Below are positions 30,257 through 40,441 of a stretch of DNA of 64,000 nt, in pieces. Every line of letters begins with the position of its first letter. Positions within the stretch are counted from its first letter, which is position 1. A program made the translations under genes and the position numbers. Source of the stretch: Pratylenchus scribneri (Eukaryota; Nematoda; Chromadorea; Rhabditida; Pratylenchidae); contig JAQSEB010000092.1 in the NCBI GenBank assembly GCA_030063045.1, forward strand, positions 248,001 to 312,000. The letters are read 5' to 3'. The notes below the pieces were generated by a model. That model searched no databases, was not told the origin of the DNA, and was given only the letters and a program-made list of their open reading frames with translations.

Positions 30257-33232
30257 TTAAACAATTGTAGTATCAGAAAAGGCCATGAAACTGAGCTGTT
30301 GAGAAGGCTGCGGTGGAGGGGTGGGGGATCGGCGGATTGGTAGAATATTTCGATTTGCCGTGGCGAATTGCCGATGAATGCCGGCCAAGTGTTGTTGAGC
30401 GGCCTGTAGGGAGGGCGAAGGTCGACGCCCAGCAATGGGGGAATTGGCCGAATTTGGCTGAAAATTGTTAATTAATAATAAAATTGGAAAAGGGAATTGA
30501 CCAGACTGAAGCTGGCCGAATCCATCAAGGCACTCAAGGATTTTTCATCGCTAGGCGATAAATTTCCGCAACATCGAAAGGCACAAACGCAGCCTAAACA
30601 AGCTTATTAGTTCCATGTCAGGGTGCTCCATCAACACAACCTGTGATTAATGCAGTCAAAAGACTGGCCACTCCAACGGCAATGACTAATGAAAGGGTCC
30701 CTTTAAATTGCCGAAAATTTGAAGACAAAATATCAATTAATTAGCAAAATTGTGGAATTCACCGAGGAAAATAAAAAATATTAGGAAATAAAATTGCCTT
30801 ATAAAATAAAATTATGAGAACAGAGGGTGGCTTAATGGCCATAATTTGGCTTTTTGCTATTCAACTTTATTGTTCTATTTACCCATTATAAATTACCTGT
30901 GTCTACTCGAGATTCGGGCTCGCCTCTTAATTCTTCGAACATTTCAGCTGAAAATAACTCTTTTTAATTGGTACATTTTTTGGATAGCACAATTCAGTAG
31001 AAATCAGAATTCACAGCACAGCCCATTTCTTGACATAATTCTATGCCTTAAGGCTAATCATAAATAATGGGTTTCATCGCTGTTTCTCAATTAAATTAAT
31101 TCCTTATTTTTTAGTTAAATTAATTCCACCTATTTCCCAGTTAGATTAATTCCGCCTGTTTGTGTTTTCGCTTAGAATAATTCCGCCTGTTTTGTGTTTT
31201 CGCTTAGAATAATTCCGCCTGTTTTGTGTTTTCGCTTAGAATAATTCCGCCTGTTTTGTGTTTTCGCTTAGAATAATTCCGCCTGTTTTATGTTTTCGCT
31301 TAGAATAATTCCGCCTGTTTTGTGTTATCGCTTAGAATAATTCCGCCTGGTTTGTGTTTTCGCTTAGAATAATTCCGCCTGTTTTGTGTTTTCGCTTAGA
31401 ATAATTCCGCCTGTTTGTGTTTTCGCTTAGAATAATTCCGCCTGGTTTGTGTTTTCGCTTAGAATAATTCCGCCTGTTTTGTGTTTTCGCTTAGAATAAT
31501 TCCGCCTGTTTTGTGTTTTCGCTTAGAATAATTCCGCCTGTTTTGTGTTATCGCTTAGAATAATTCCGCCTGTTTTCTGGAAAGAATTAATTTATTCATT
31601 TACTCAAAATTTCATGGCCCAACAAAAAAAAATAAATTATTCCCATCCCATTCCCTCCCTTACCAATAACTTGGCTAATGCTTTCACTCCATCTGTCATT
31701 TTGCACCAAATCATTTACCCTCGCCAAAATTGCTTTTCGTTCACTTGGCTATAAAATAAAATGAGGTTATAAATTTTGTCCAAACTCAATAACCACACCG
31801 TTATGTATCGCTCAGCAAGGCGAGCTGGCCATATGATTAATCTTAAATAAATTTTTGACAATACCCTAATAACTTATCCTTCCCACCAACTTTTTATAAT
31901 GCCTCCACACAAAAACGATGACCGAATTGCCGCAATCCCCGAGGGCCCATCTTCCCTCCAATGCTTTGCAAAAACTTTCAGCTCTGTCCGTCAATTGTTG
32001 TTCCGAAGGGGAATGAAAATTCATTTGTAAATTGTCCACCAAAGCAATGGAAACAATGAATCCATGAAAAGTGGAACCACTGGTGCTGTAGCCACCTTTA
32101 TGGAGTTGAAAGAGAAATAAGGGAAATGCAAATAAACTTGAACATTGTGAACGCCTTTGACATGGACATGGCGTGCCAACAGCCACTCGTGCCAATTCAT
32201 TGTTGATTCGAATTACTGTATAGGAGGAAAGAGAATTCAATTAAAAATGATTTGACTACTAAAACTTTAAAAAAGGCAAAATCCTAGGACAAAAAAAAAT
32301 CTGCAAGAAAATTATAATTTTTTGTGTAGTCTTTTTTAGTCCTAGCTCAACAAGGGGATAACGAATTCGGGAAAGTAATATACCTAGTTCGAAAGCCCTA
32401 AATGTTCTCTAAAAAATAACTTTAATTTTTTGAAATTTGAAATAATTAGTCAGATAAGCGGCTTTCCTTCAAAAAATTGGGCTTATTAGATTCAAATAAA
32501 TCTAACTTTTTAAAATTGGATTTAATAAAATTTAAAATGGCAAAATTGTAGATTCCAATGGTATATCGCCTTCGTAGATAGACTTTAGCCTCGTTGAGCT
32601 ATTGGTTAATAACTAATTCGGGTATTCAATCGATGGATAATCAATTGTTCTATTTTATATCTATGTATAACCGGGGAATGAGAGCCTTTTTCAAATTATT
32701 ATTAAATTATTTATATTTATACATTGAGTGGCATTGAATATTCTGTCCGGGTCACAGACGAAAAGGGGTTTATCCTGTGGCATTCGGCTGGCACATTGCT
32801 GTGAAAATGGAAATGGCAGATTGGAACAGATTTGGTAGAAAAGGAAAGGAATAATTGTAAAATTTACAACTCAAAAGTTTGATTATTTACTAGGCTTAAT
32901 TAGAGTTTAGATTGAGGCCTATGATAAAGTTTAAGCCATCAATTTAGCTTATATAATTTTAATTCCAAATTTTAATTAAATATTTAAAAATTTAGAAAAA
33001 AATGGCTGGGTTTATCTTCAATTTGTTTTAAATAATTTCAATTCCCATTCATTTTAAATTAATTAAAAAATATAGCCAATGATGGCACAATTCATACCTG
33101 ATAAGTTGGACCACGCAAATCGGGATAGGCCGAATTGGTCCAATCCTTGTGCAGAAAAACATTGGGAATTTGGATAATTATTAGGAGGGAAATGGACAAA
33201 ATGAGGGCAAAGGGGTCGAGGGTGGTGGCCAT
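30257..33232 (-). CDS. MOLO-1-like TPM-domain membrane protein
   Basis: Nine exons in transcript order (33232-33098, 32798-32723, 32215-31891, 31841-31799, 31748-31664, 30947-30897, 30700-30641, 30593-30502, 30457-30257), 355 aa. Signal peptide (FALILSISLLIIIQIPNVFL), then the nematode MOLO1/TPM-type ectodomain: YPDLRGPTYQCASRM, KPLFVCDPDRIFN, a CPCQRRSQCSS cysteine block, GFIVSIALV and LGDCGNSVIVFV, then a helical end (SERKAILARVNDLVQND). A transmembrane helix follows (TLSLVIAVGVASLLTALIT), then a cysteine patch (GCVCAFRCCGN) and a Ser/Pro/Gln-rich cytoplasmic tail. C. elegans MOLO-1 is an auxiliary subunit that boosts levamisole-type acetylcholine receptors; whether this protein is the orthologue or another family member cannot be told here. 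All joins keep phase. Intron 5 holds an antisense minisatellite and intron 2 a MITE. Confidence 0.8.
31095..31575 (+). repeat. 32 bp minisatellite, locus 3
   Basis: About 14-15 units of TTAGAATAATTCCGCCTG plus TTTTGTGTTTTCGC, some with single changes (GTTATCGC, CCTGGTTTG). It lies in intron 5 of the MOLO-1-like gene, antisense to that transcript, unlike loci 1 and 4, which are sense to their host genes. Confidence 0.9.
32333..32620. mobile_element. MITE family A copy in MOLO-1-like intron 2
   Basis: Left arm TTTTAGTCCTAGCTCAACAA and TTCGAAAGCCCTAAATGTTC; right arm CCAATGGTATATCGCCTTCG and GCCTCGTTGAGCTATTGGTT. Confidence 0.65.
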
Positions 33233-33775
33233 TTTGGAGAGTTTTGGGGGAAAAGCGGAAATGAGGAAAAAACGAGGAAATTGGGCAAACGATGGGAGGG
33301 AGGGGGGGGGGGGGGGAATTGGGGGACTTTAGGGACTTTTTTGACGGCCCTTCCTCCATATTTTTTCATTGCACTTCCTCCTCTAATCCCCCCTTTTCCC
33401 GTGGCCATGGCCAACCAAATGGGCCAAGACAGCCCAATTCAACGGGGCGAAGGGAAAAACGAAAGGAGAAAGTCGTTGGCCTCCGAGGCCAATTGGAACA
33501 TTTGTTGGCCTTTGCAGAAGAAGAAGGTGGCAGGAATGATGAGAAATTGGTCGGATGGATGGATGAGTCGATAGGAGGGCAAATGGGGAGGGAAAGAAAG
33601 GCAAAAAAATTGTACCCTTGTGAATAAATTATTATGGGAATATTTTATCAAAATTTAACTTTGAAAATTCGGTAAATAATGATTATTTGATATTAAAATC
33701 ACCGGAAAGGCAAATCAGATTAATTTGAAATAATGGGGATTTGTACATTTTTAAGAGAATGTTTTTGGTTATTTT
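33233..33775. other. Intergenic, with poly-G run
   Basis: Between two minus-strand genes. Contains 15 consecutive G at 33302-33316 in a purine-rich stretch, likely upstream DNA of the MOLO-1-like gene. No gene or defined regulatory site seen. Confidence 0.5.
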
Positions 33776-35434
33776 TCATCGAAATTCTGTGCTCATTTCC
33801 ACATCTTTGGCAGCATATCCACGTCCTCCTGTTGGGGCATAATATGGATAATATTGGACATTGGATGGAGGCCGTTGCACTTTTTGGCGCTGAAATTTTT
33901 AGAAAAAAATTGGATTAATGAATGGAAATATCCCAAGTGGTATTTTGAAGGCATAAAATTTACATTGGCTGAATTTGAATAATTTAATTCAAAATAGATG
34001 GAACAGAAAATTTTCTATCAATGTAGGATAAATCAATTTATGAATAATTTTATAATAATTTATTAGCCCAGAAAATGCCGAAAATGTCTCTTTAAAAAGA
34101 GATTTCTTATATCAAATTAATTCTCTAAATCATGAAAGTGAATTTCTTTCTTTATTTAATCTTGAATTATGGCCTTCAAAAATTGAGATATGTGGGAATT
34201 TACCGAATAAACCAGCCATAAACCGCCGACCATGCAAGCCAACAACAAGCAGCCCACAATCAGCACAACAATGATCAGGATGATCTATAAAAATGGGGAA
34301 TATGAATAAAAAAGTTGGAATGTTTTTTTAAAGAATTGAGGATTTCGAGGAATCGATGCCATAGCTCAAAAAAAAAAGAACAAAAATTGGTGGAATTTCC
34401 TCTAGGCCATTTCAGTACAGTACCCGTACCATTCATTTACTTAAAGCGCAGCGAAGCAATAGCCAATTTGAGGAGGCGATATGCCATTTGAAAGCTTTAA
34501 AAGCCTTCTAAAAAGTGGCCATAAAATAAAGATTATATTCGGCTTTCTAAAATAGTTATATGTCTTTGAGTGTAAAAACATGATATTTTTGGAGAAATTT
34601 GGCTTAATTAACATGTCGTTTTAAGTTTTCAAAAATCTTTTAAGCCACTATGTAGAGGAATTTTAGGGTTTTAGAATGACATAACTCTTCCCAAAATTGG
34701 CTACATCCTCGTTGAGTTATTGTCAAAAGAATGGCTCATATACTAATGTAATTGATAAATCAACGATTTTTCATTTCATAGATACAGTTAGGGAAAATTT
34801 ACGCCCTCAAGGCATTTCAAATAATAGAAAGAAGGAACATATCCCACTCGATTTCAATACCGTATTCTATTCTCCTCTTCTTCTCATTTATAACTGCTAT
34901 TTGTCTATTATTTTTTCCAATAACTCAGCGAGGCAATAACCAATTTAGGAAGGAAATAGGACATTTTGAAGCTCTAAATATCCTCTAAAAATAAGTTATA
35001 AAATTATTATGAAATTCACCTTTTTAAGTTATATGTATTTGAGTGTAATAAACTTGCATTTTTAAGGAAATTCGTTTTTATAAATTGTTTTAAAATTCAA
35101 AAAAATTAAACAGCCACTTTTTAGAGAACACTTTGAGCTTTCGAATGGCATTTTCCCTTCCTAAATTGGCGAATACCTCGTTGAGCTATAGGCCAAAATA
35201 AAGATCGTTCTAATAATTTCATTGTAAATGAATCCAATTCGTCAAAATTTTATAATAATAAGCCTTTCCCTTCAGATTTACCATTGATGGGTTGGAGGCA
35301 CTAAAAAGACGCATTTTTGAGGTTAAATTTAGGACAAAATTGAACAATATTGGCCTTGACTTTTTCCCACTTTTTACCTGGGATCCATAATAGCCGGAGC
35401 CATAATATCCGTCGTAATAACCGCCACCCCACAT
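33776..35434 (-). CDS. Small Tyr/Gly-rich one-pass membrane protein
   Basis: Three exons in transcript order (35434-35378, 34284-34204, 33889-33776), 83 aa. A short N-terminus rich in Gly and Tyr (GGGYYDGYYGSGYYGS) leads to a single long hydrophobic helix (IILIIVVLIVGCLLLACMVG) and a basic then Tyr/Pro-rich cytoplasmic tail (NVQYYPYYAPTGG). There is no signal peptide, so orientation is uncertain. Exon 2 encodes exactly the membrane helix, and all joins are in phase 0. No family name can be given; short proteins of this layout are common in nematodes. Intron 1 is more than 1 kb and contains two MITE A copies. Confidence 0.65.
34432..34728. mobile_element. MITE family A copy in small membrane protein intron 1 (first)
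   Basis: Left arm GCGAAGCAATAGCCAATTTG, GGCGATATGCCATTTGAAAG, CTTCTAAAAAGTGGCC; right arm GCCACTATGTAGAGGAATTT and CCTCGTTGAGTTATTGTCAA. Confidence 0.7.
34912..35200. mobile_element. MITE family A copy in small membrane protein intron 1 (second)
   Basis: Left arm AATAACTCAGCGAGGCAATA and CATTTTGAAGCTCTAAATAT; right arm GCCACTTTTTAGAGAACACT, GCTTTCGAATGGCATTTTCC and CTCGTTGAGCTATAGGCCAA. Same orientation of arms as the copy about 190 bp to its left. Confidence 0.7.
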
Positions 35435-36884
35435 TTTTGTGATTTTATTTTAGTAGTGCACTCTGCTAGGATAAATAGAGGGAAAATTGGCGTTGGAAAT
35501 TGGTGGCGGGGAATTCGGGATTTTGGATTGTTTAGTGGATATTTCAACCAAAAAAGGCCAAAAAAGCAATTTGCGATGGTGTTGGGAGATGACTGACAGT
35601 GCAGGGATGGGCAAAAATTGGGAAAGGAAAATGAAGGCGAGGCGGGATGATTTCGGAATTGGACTGGAGGGAAAGGCCCACGAAATTGGCAATCAAGTTT
35701 CATTCGTGTTTGCTGCGCGAGTCGATGTGAAAGGATCAAAAAAGAAGAAGAGAGGGAATGAAAAAAGGGCCCTGTTTTGTTGTTGTTTGGTGCCTTCTTC
35801 AAATTCCACCTCCACCTTTATAAAATGTTGTTTTTATATTGAAAATCAAAGGGGAGGGAATCTCGCGGAAGACATCCCTGCCGGGGGTGAAGGGGGAAAG
35901 GTGCGCGTGAAAATAGGCAGAACACACCTTTGGCCCATTCTCCTCGGCTCACAAATAAATAAATGTGCGTTGCCGAGAAAATCGAAAAGATTTGAGAAGG
36001 CAACAGGGGAAAAGATTGGTTGGTTGTGAAGGTAAACAAAATATATGGGCACCTGGCTTTGTGACAAAAAAAAGACATAAAAATGGTCGAAACGGGAATA
36101 TATTTATGGGGAAAAATTGGGCATTGAAAAGATTGCCATAACAAATTTGTTGCATTTGCTAATATTCCAACAACTTTTTTGCTTCATCTTTATTTGGCCG
36201 ACAATAATTTAAGGGGGATATTATGATCACAATGTGCGGATAAATCACAAAGAAAATGTTGCATATTAAAGAAAGAATGAGGGAATTTGTCTTATTAGTA
36301 AGGTGGTCAATTTGATTGAGTATTTAATTCCAGAAAACGTTTCCATAGAATTCAACATCAAACGAGAATGTAGTTTAACTTTTGGCCATCTTGGTAAGCA
36401 AAAGCCTTTTTGTAAATTTTGGCATTGTTTAATAAAATGTTAAATATAAGTTCAAATTCTTCATTAACTTTTAGCATCCAAAATTATATTAGAGAAATAT
36501 ATTTTAGGTTACTTTAATTTAAAGACAAATTCCTTTAAAAAAAGAATTATGAGATTGGGCACAAATATTTACATATACAAACAAATGGAATGTGAGGAAG
36601 TATACAATGGAAATTGAAGGCAAAAATGGGCAATATAATTTGAGAGGGATGGGGAAGAATTATTCGAGTCATTTCATTTAATTGTTTAGCATTTTTCCAA
36701 TTTATTATTCATTTTTGTTCATTGCCGATGCTCACTTTCGGGAATCGAGCATAGAATGCCTGAATTGGCAATTGGCCATCAATCGACGAAGATGCACAAA
36801 TTTCTCGGCCAATTCTACAAAAAGAAATGTGGGAAAAATTATTTTTAAGAAATTGATCAAATTAAAGTTCCCTGCCTAATTTTT

Positions 36885-37197
36885 TAGCCCATAGCCCGAC
36901 GAGGCTTTAGCCAATTTTGGAAATCCATATATCATTTGAAAGGTCTGAGTTTCCTCTATAAAGTGGCTCAATAATATTTTTAAATTTTAAAAAAATTGGC
37001 AAAGAATGCTTTTCCCCAAAATATATGCATGTTCCCATTCACTTAAGTCTGACTTCTAATTTTCTTTAAATATTATAAATCTAAATTAATTTAATTTAGC
37101 CACTTTTGAGAGGAATCTTATTAGCCCTTTCGAATGATATATCGCCTCCTCAAAATAGTCTTTTGCCTTATTGAACAATTGATCAAAAACTGATAGA
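36885..37197. mobile_element. MITE family A copy
   Basis: Left arm TTTTTTAGCCCATAGCCCGA and CATATATCATTTGAAAGGTC; right arm AGCCACTTTTGAGAGGAATC, CCTTTCGAATGATATATCGC and GAACAATTGATCAAAAACTG. Intergenic. Confidence 0.65.
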
Positions 37198-37255
37198 AGC
37201 ATTTAATATGTCCTCCTAATTCATAGTTTTTATTTTGAAATTTTGAAATTTAAAT

Positions 37256-37360
37256 ATATATAAATAAGGCCACTTTTGAGAGGAAACTTAGTCCTTCTTA
37301 AAAATATATTGGCTCCTCTGATTGACTTTCGCCTCGCTGAGCTTCAGGCGAAAATCCTTT
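37256..37360. mobile_element. MITE family A, right-arm fragment
   Basis: AGGCCACTTTTGAGAGGAAA, then TATTGGCTCCTCTGATTGAC and CGCTGAGCTTCAGGCGAAAA: a second right arm directly after a complete copy, consistent with partial duplication. Confidence 0.55.
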
Positions 37361-37408
37361 AATGGCATTAAAAAGAAGCTCTTAAGTTTCTTCTATCATT
37401 TGCCCCTT

Positions 37409-38687
37409 TTATCCCTTCAAATTTTCCCACCTTTCCAAATCTTTCTCGTTCAAATCCTCCGCCAGATTCTGCTGTTGTTGTTCATCACTATTCCCTGCCG
37501 AATTTTCCATCAACTTTTGTCCATCCTTTGTGGCTTCAACGTCAACCTCTTCTTCCAAAATTAATTCTTCGCCCTCTTTTAGAATGCCAAATCGCCGCTT
37601 AAAATTATTGACCCATCTTTCCGAAAATTGGCATGGAATTTGGCCTCCGTCCATTCCATTTTCATTTCGCCCATCGGCAGCGGATTCAAGTTCCATTTCC
37701 GCCAATCGACGTGCATTTTCCCGGATCCATTTATTCGATATTTGTTGTGGCTCATTTCCATTCGCAATTTGTTGGCGAAGAAGTCCAAACAATTGGCGTT
37801 CAATTTTTGGGAATTGTGGCCTTAAAAAAGGTGAAAATATTTATTAGATTTCCATGCTTCCAACCTTCTCCCCGATCTGCCACTTTTCAATGAGCCAGGC
37901 CGGGAATTGCGAATTTTGTTCGCCTTTTGAAGCCATCCATTCAGCATTGATCTGAACTCATCAATTTTATTTCTTTTTCATGTTTTTGGCGATACTTGGT
38001 GATTTGGAATTCTTTGCATGTTCGATATTTGTTCTGGCCATTTGCCCAAAAACTGTGCAGCACAATTAGCTTGAATTCACGCGGATACGAAAGGCGATGG
38101 CATCGAATATTTGGATCATTGTTATTGTTGGCATTATTTTTGGTGCCAACTTCGATGGTGGCCTCTTCCGAATTATTCCTTATTTCCTCCCCAATAATGG
38201 AGGATGAAGAAGTGGATGAAGAAGTGTCGGAAGGACTTGGCAATGATGATGACGGCAAAGGTAAATCACCGGCAGATGTCATTGCCAAAAAATTAGATTG
38301 ACCAGCCGAAAGAGCCCATAAATGGGCATTGAAGTCGGGCATAGCGCAGGTGGGCAACAGCGGAATTGTGGGCAAAGAGCAAATTTGGGAAGGAGGAGTT
38401 GGAATTAGCAAATTACAATGCGCCCTTGGATTATTATCGAATTGGGTGGCAACAAGATGTTGTAAATTATTGTTGTTGTGACCAATGGGAAATTGTGGCG
38501 AAAATGGCAAAGGTGAAGGCCAGCTTGGAGGAAAGGGAAGACCAATACCAAGCAAAGAGGCCAAATTATTCAACAAATTTAAATTTGTTGAAGAAGATGA
38601 AGTGGAATTGGAAATTAATGCAGCCAACAACAAATCCAATTGAGTTTGTGCCACATTTTGAGGTGGTTGGCATCGAGGCAAATCCAT
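37409..38687 (-). CDS. Brinker-type plus CENP-B-type HTH protein, likely domesticated transposase DNA-binding part
   Basis: Three exons in transcript order (38687-37996, 37951-37865, 37820-37409), 396 aa. The first about 205 residues are low-complexity (Asn, Ser, Pro). Then comes a psq/Brinker-like HTH: YPREFKLIVLHSFWANG, TCKEFQITKSMLNGWLQKAN. After a basic hinge (LKSGRSGRRPQFPKIE) there is a CENP-B-type HTH: ERQLFGLLRQQIANG, QISNKWIRENARRL, CQFSERWVNNFKRRFGI. The C-terminus is acidic and ends about 60 residues later with no DDE catalytic domain. This two-HTH order is that of pogo/Tigger transposases and CENP-B, so the gene looks like a captured DNA-binding half acting as a nuclear protein. 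Two 44-45 nt introns interrupt the HTH region and keep phase. The start was taken just downstream of a TTTTTCAG (about 38719), a possible trans-splice site; ATGs further upstream are open in the same frame. Confidence 0.75.
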
Positions 38688-40441
38688 TTTTGTGCGTGAA
38701 TGAAATCTTAACTTAGCTGAAAAAGGAAAATGCGGATTGGACGATGGCCGTGCTTCTTTTAAAATGATTTTGCTCGCCGATGTGTGGGCGGTCCATTTTA
38801 AGTTAAAAATCGCCGCGGCCGACAGTGAAATTCGCCGCCACAAAAATTCCATTTTCTCCCTTTTTCGCGCAAAGGACCAGCCGCGGGTCTTGGCTATGAA
38901 ATTGAAGAAGATTCGCCAAAGATGGACAAGAGGAGTAGGCGGATATGAGGCAAGGTCAACACAAATAAATTCGAGCCAAAATGTGCATGGAAGATTTTTG
39001 AGAAGGTGGACAATAGAGGGAAAGTGGAGCAGCCAATCTTGTTGCCATTTATAATTCATCAAGGATTGAACCAATTTTGATGATTTTATATTAAATTAAA
39101 CTATAGACTTTTGGCTATCCAATGATATTAATTTTATTTAAATTTGTTCAGAATTAAATGGAGTTTTCCTATGAAAACAATTTAAGATGTCCTTTACTAT
39201 AAGGATTAGTGAAATTTTCTGATTTTTTTTGACAAAACTTCAGAAAATTTGGATCAATTTAAATAAAATTTATATCATTGAATAGCCAAAAGTCTGCTCT
39301 TTAATTTGATAATAAAATTATCAAAATTGGTTCAGTCCTTGATGAGTTATAAAAATAAAAGTTTGGGCTTATCCTAGGAGAAGGGGATAAAGAATGAAAT
39401 TGGTGGGGTGGAAATTGAAGGGAAAACGATACGAGCAACAAATTGCTGTGGCAACCACAATATTCCCCAAGGATTTTTCCCCATCAAATGCTTCTCTTTT
39501 TCAATTTCTTGTTGATCATTTATCATCAAATGTGTGGGGTGCCCTTCTCCGCCCACATATCGTAATCCATCCCCCACCCCTCCCCTTCCCCAAATATTTT
39601 GTTAATTTATTTGCAATCACAAAGTTCTCTTCAGCATCATTAAACCTGGCCTCATCAATTTTCACATTCCATCAACCGCCATCAGCATCATTTTCCTTGA
39701 TGGGACCACGACCTTGTACCCATCCGTTGGCTGTTTGCCGTTGTTCTTCTTGACCCCACCACTTTTTTCCCATATTTGTGTTCATCGCCAAACTTTCGCG
39801 CAAGTGCCTTATTTTCGCCTTTGTTTTCGCCCCATTCGGCTGGCTGTGCGTGCTTGGCGCTGCCGGCCACGATCTGATACGGAAAAACAGGTGAAGGCGA
39901 AGGCCGAAAATTGCGCAAGATGGACGGAAGACAAAATGTGAAAAGGGGAAATAAGAAGGCTGGTTGGAGGAAGTGAAGGCCATCGCCGACCCCGACGGGG
40001 GCATTGGAAGGAGGACTTTCAATTGCGCCTTTTTGGAGCGGCAAAGAAAAGGACCCCGGCCGATCTGCCAGCCCCCCCTCCATTCCGATCCAGTCGGCAA
40101 AATTGAAGGAAAATGGGAATGATGATGGTAAAGGGGAGCGGCGCAATTAGCCAGTGAAAGGGGAGGGGAAGGATGACCTTGGCTCTATGTGATGGACAAA
40201 AATGCAAGGAGAAAATGGGGAGGGAGCAGCTGGCCGAAATGGGAAATAAGGGGGAATTGTGGGGATGGATTTGTGCAGAAAAATGGAAAATCACAAAATG
40301 TGGTGATGGGGAAAGAATTTTGTGCACATTGGACCAAAAACAAAACCCTTTTTTATTGAGAGATCATTTTTTAAATAAATAAATATGAACAAAAATGTGA
40401 AACAAAAAGTACAAATGCTAAATAATTTGAGTTTTTCTTTT
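38688..40441. other. Intergenic region between HTH gene and INTS7
   Basis: Contains a MITE B copy at 39047-39356. Frames of up to about 150 codons between 39394 and 40327 overlap on both strands and show no domain or spliced structure, so none is annotated. Confidence 0.5.
39047..39356. mobile_element. MITE family B copy
   Basis: Best preserved of the five: left arm ATAATTCATCAAGGATTGAA and AGACTTTTGGCTATCCAATG; right arm GAATAGCCAAAAGTCTGCTC, TTTAATTTGATAATAAAATT and CAGTCCTTGATGAGTTATAA. Arms near 100 bp, total about 310 bp. Confidence 0.75.

Larger units (their letters stand above)
35435..37408. other. Intergenic region with MITE copies
   Basis: No supported gene. A 180-codon plus-strand frame at 35487-36029 lacks recognisable domains or a codon pattern like neighbours and is probably chance. 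One MITE A copy and a right-arm fragment lie at the right end, close to the 3' end of the HTH gene. Confidence 0.5.

Noticed and set aside
31799..31841. Plus-strand frame here looked briefly like a TPM-domain fragment
   Set aside because: The minus-strand reading joins in phase to both neighbouring exons of the MOLO-1-like gene, so the plus-strand resemblance is coincidence.
35487..36029. 180-codon open frame on the plus strand
   Set aside because: No recognisable domain, no splice partners, and overlapping frames on the other strand; composition looks like chance in purine-rich DNA.
36682..36879. Short plus-strand frame and an opposite-strand frame preceded by a TTTTTGTAG acceptor-like site
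   Set aside because: Neither could be joined in phase to a neighbouring exon and neither resembles a known family.
39394..40327. Several frames of 70-150 codons on both strands upstream of INTS7
   Set aside because: They overlap each other, have no conserved motifs and no consistent exon structure.
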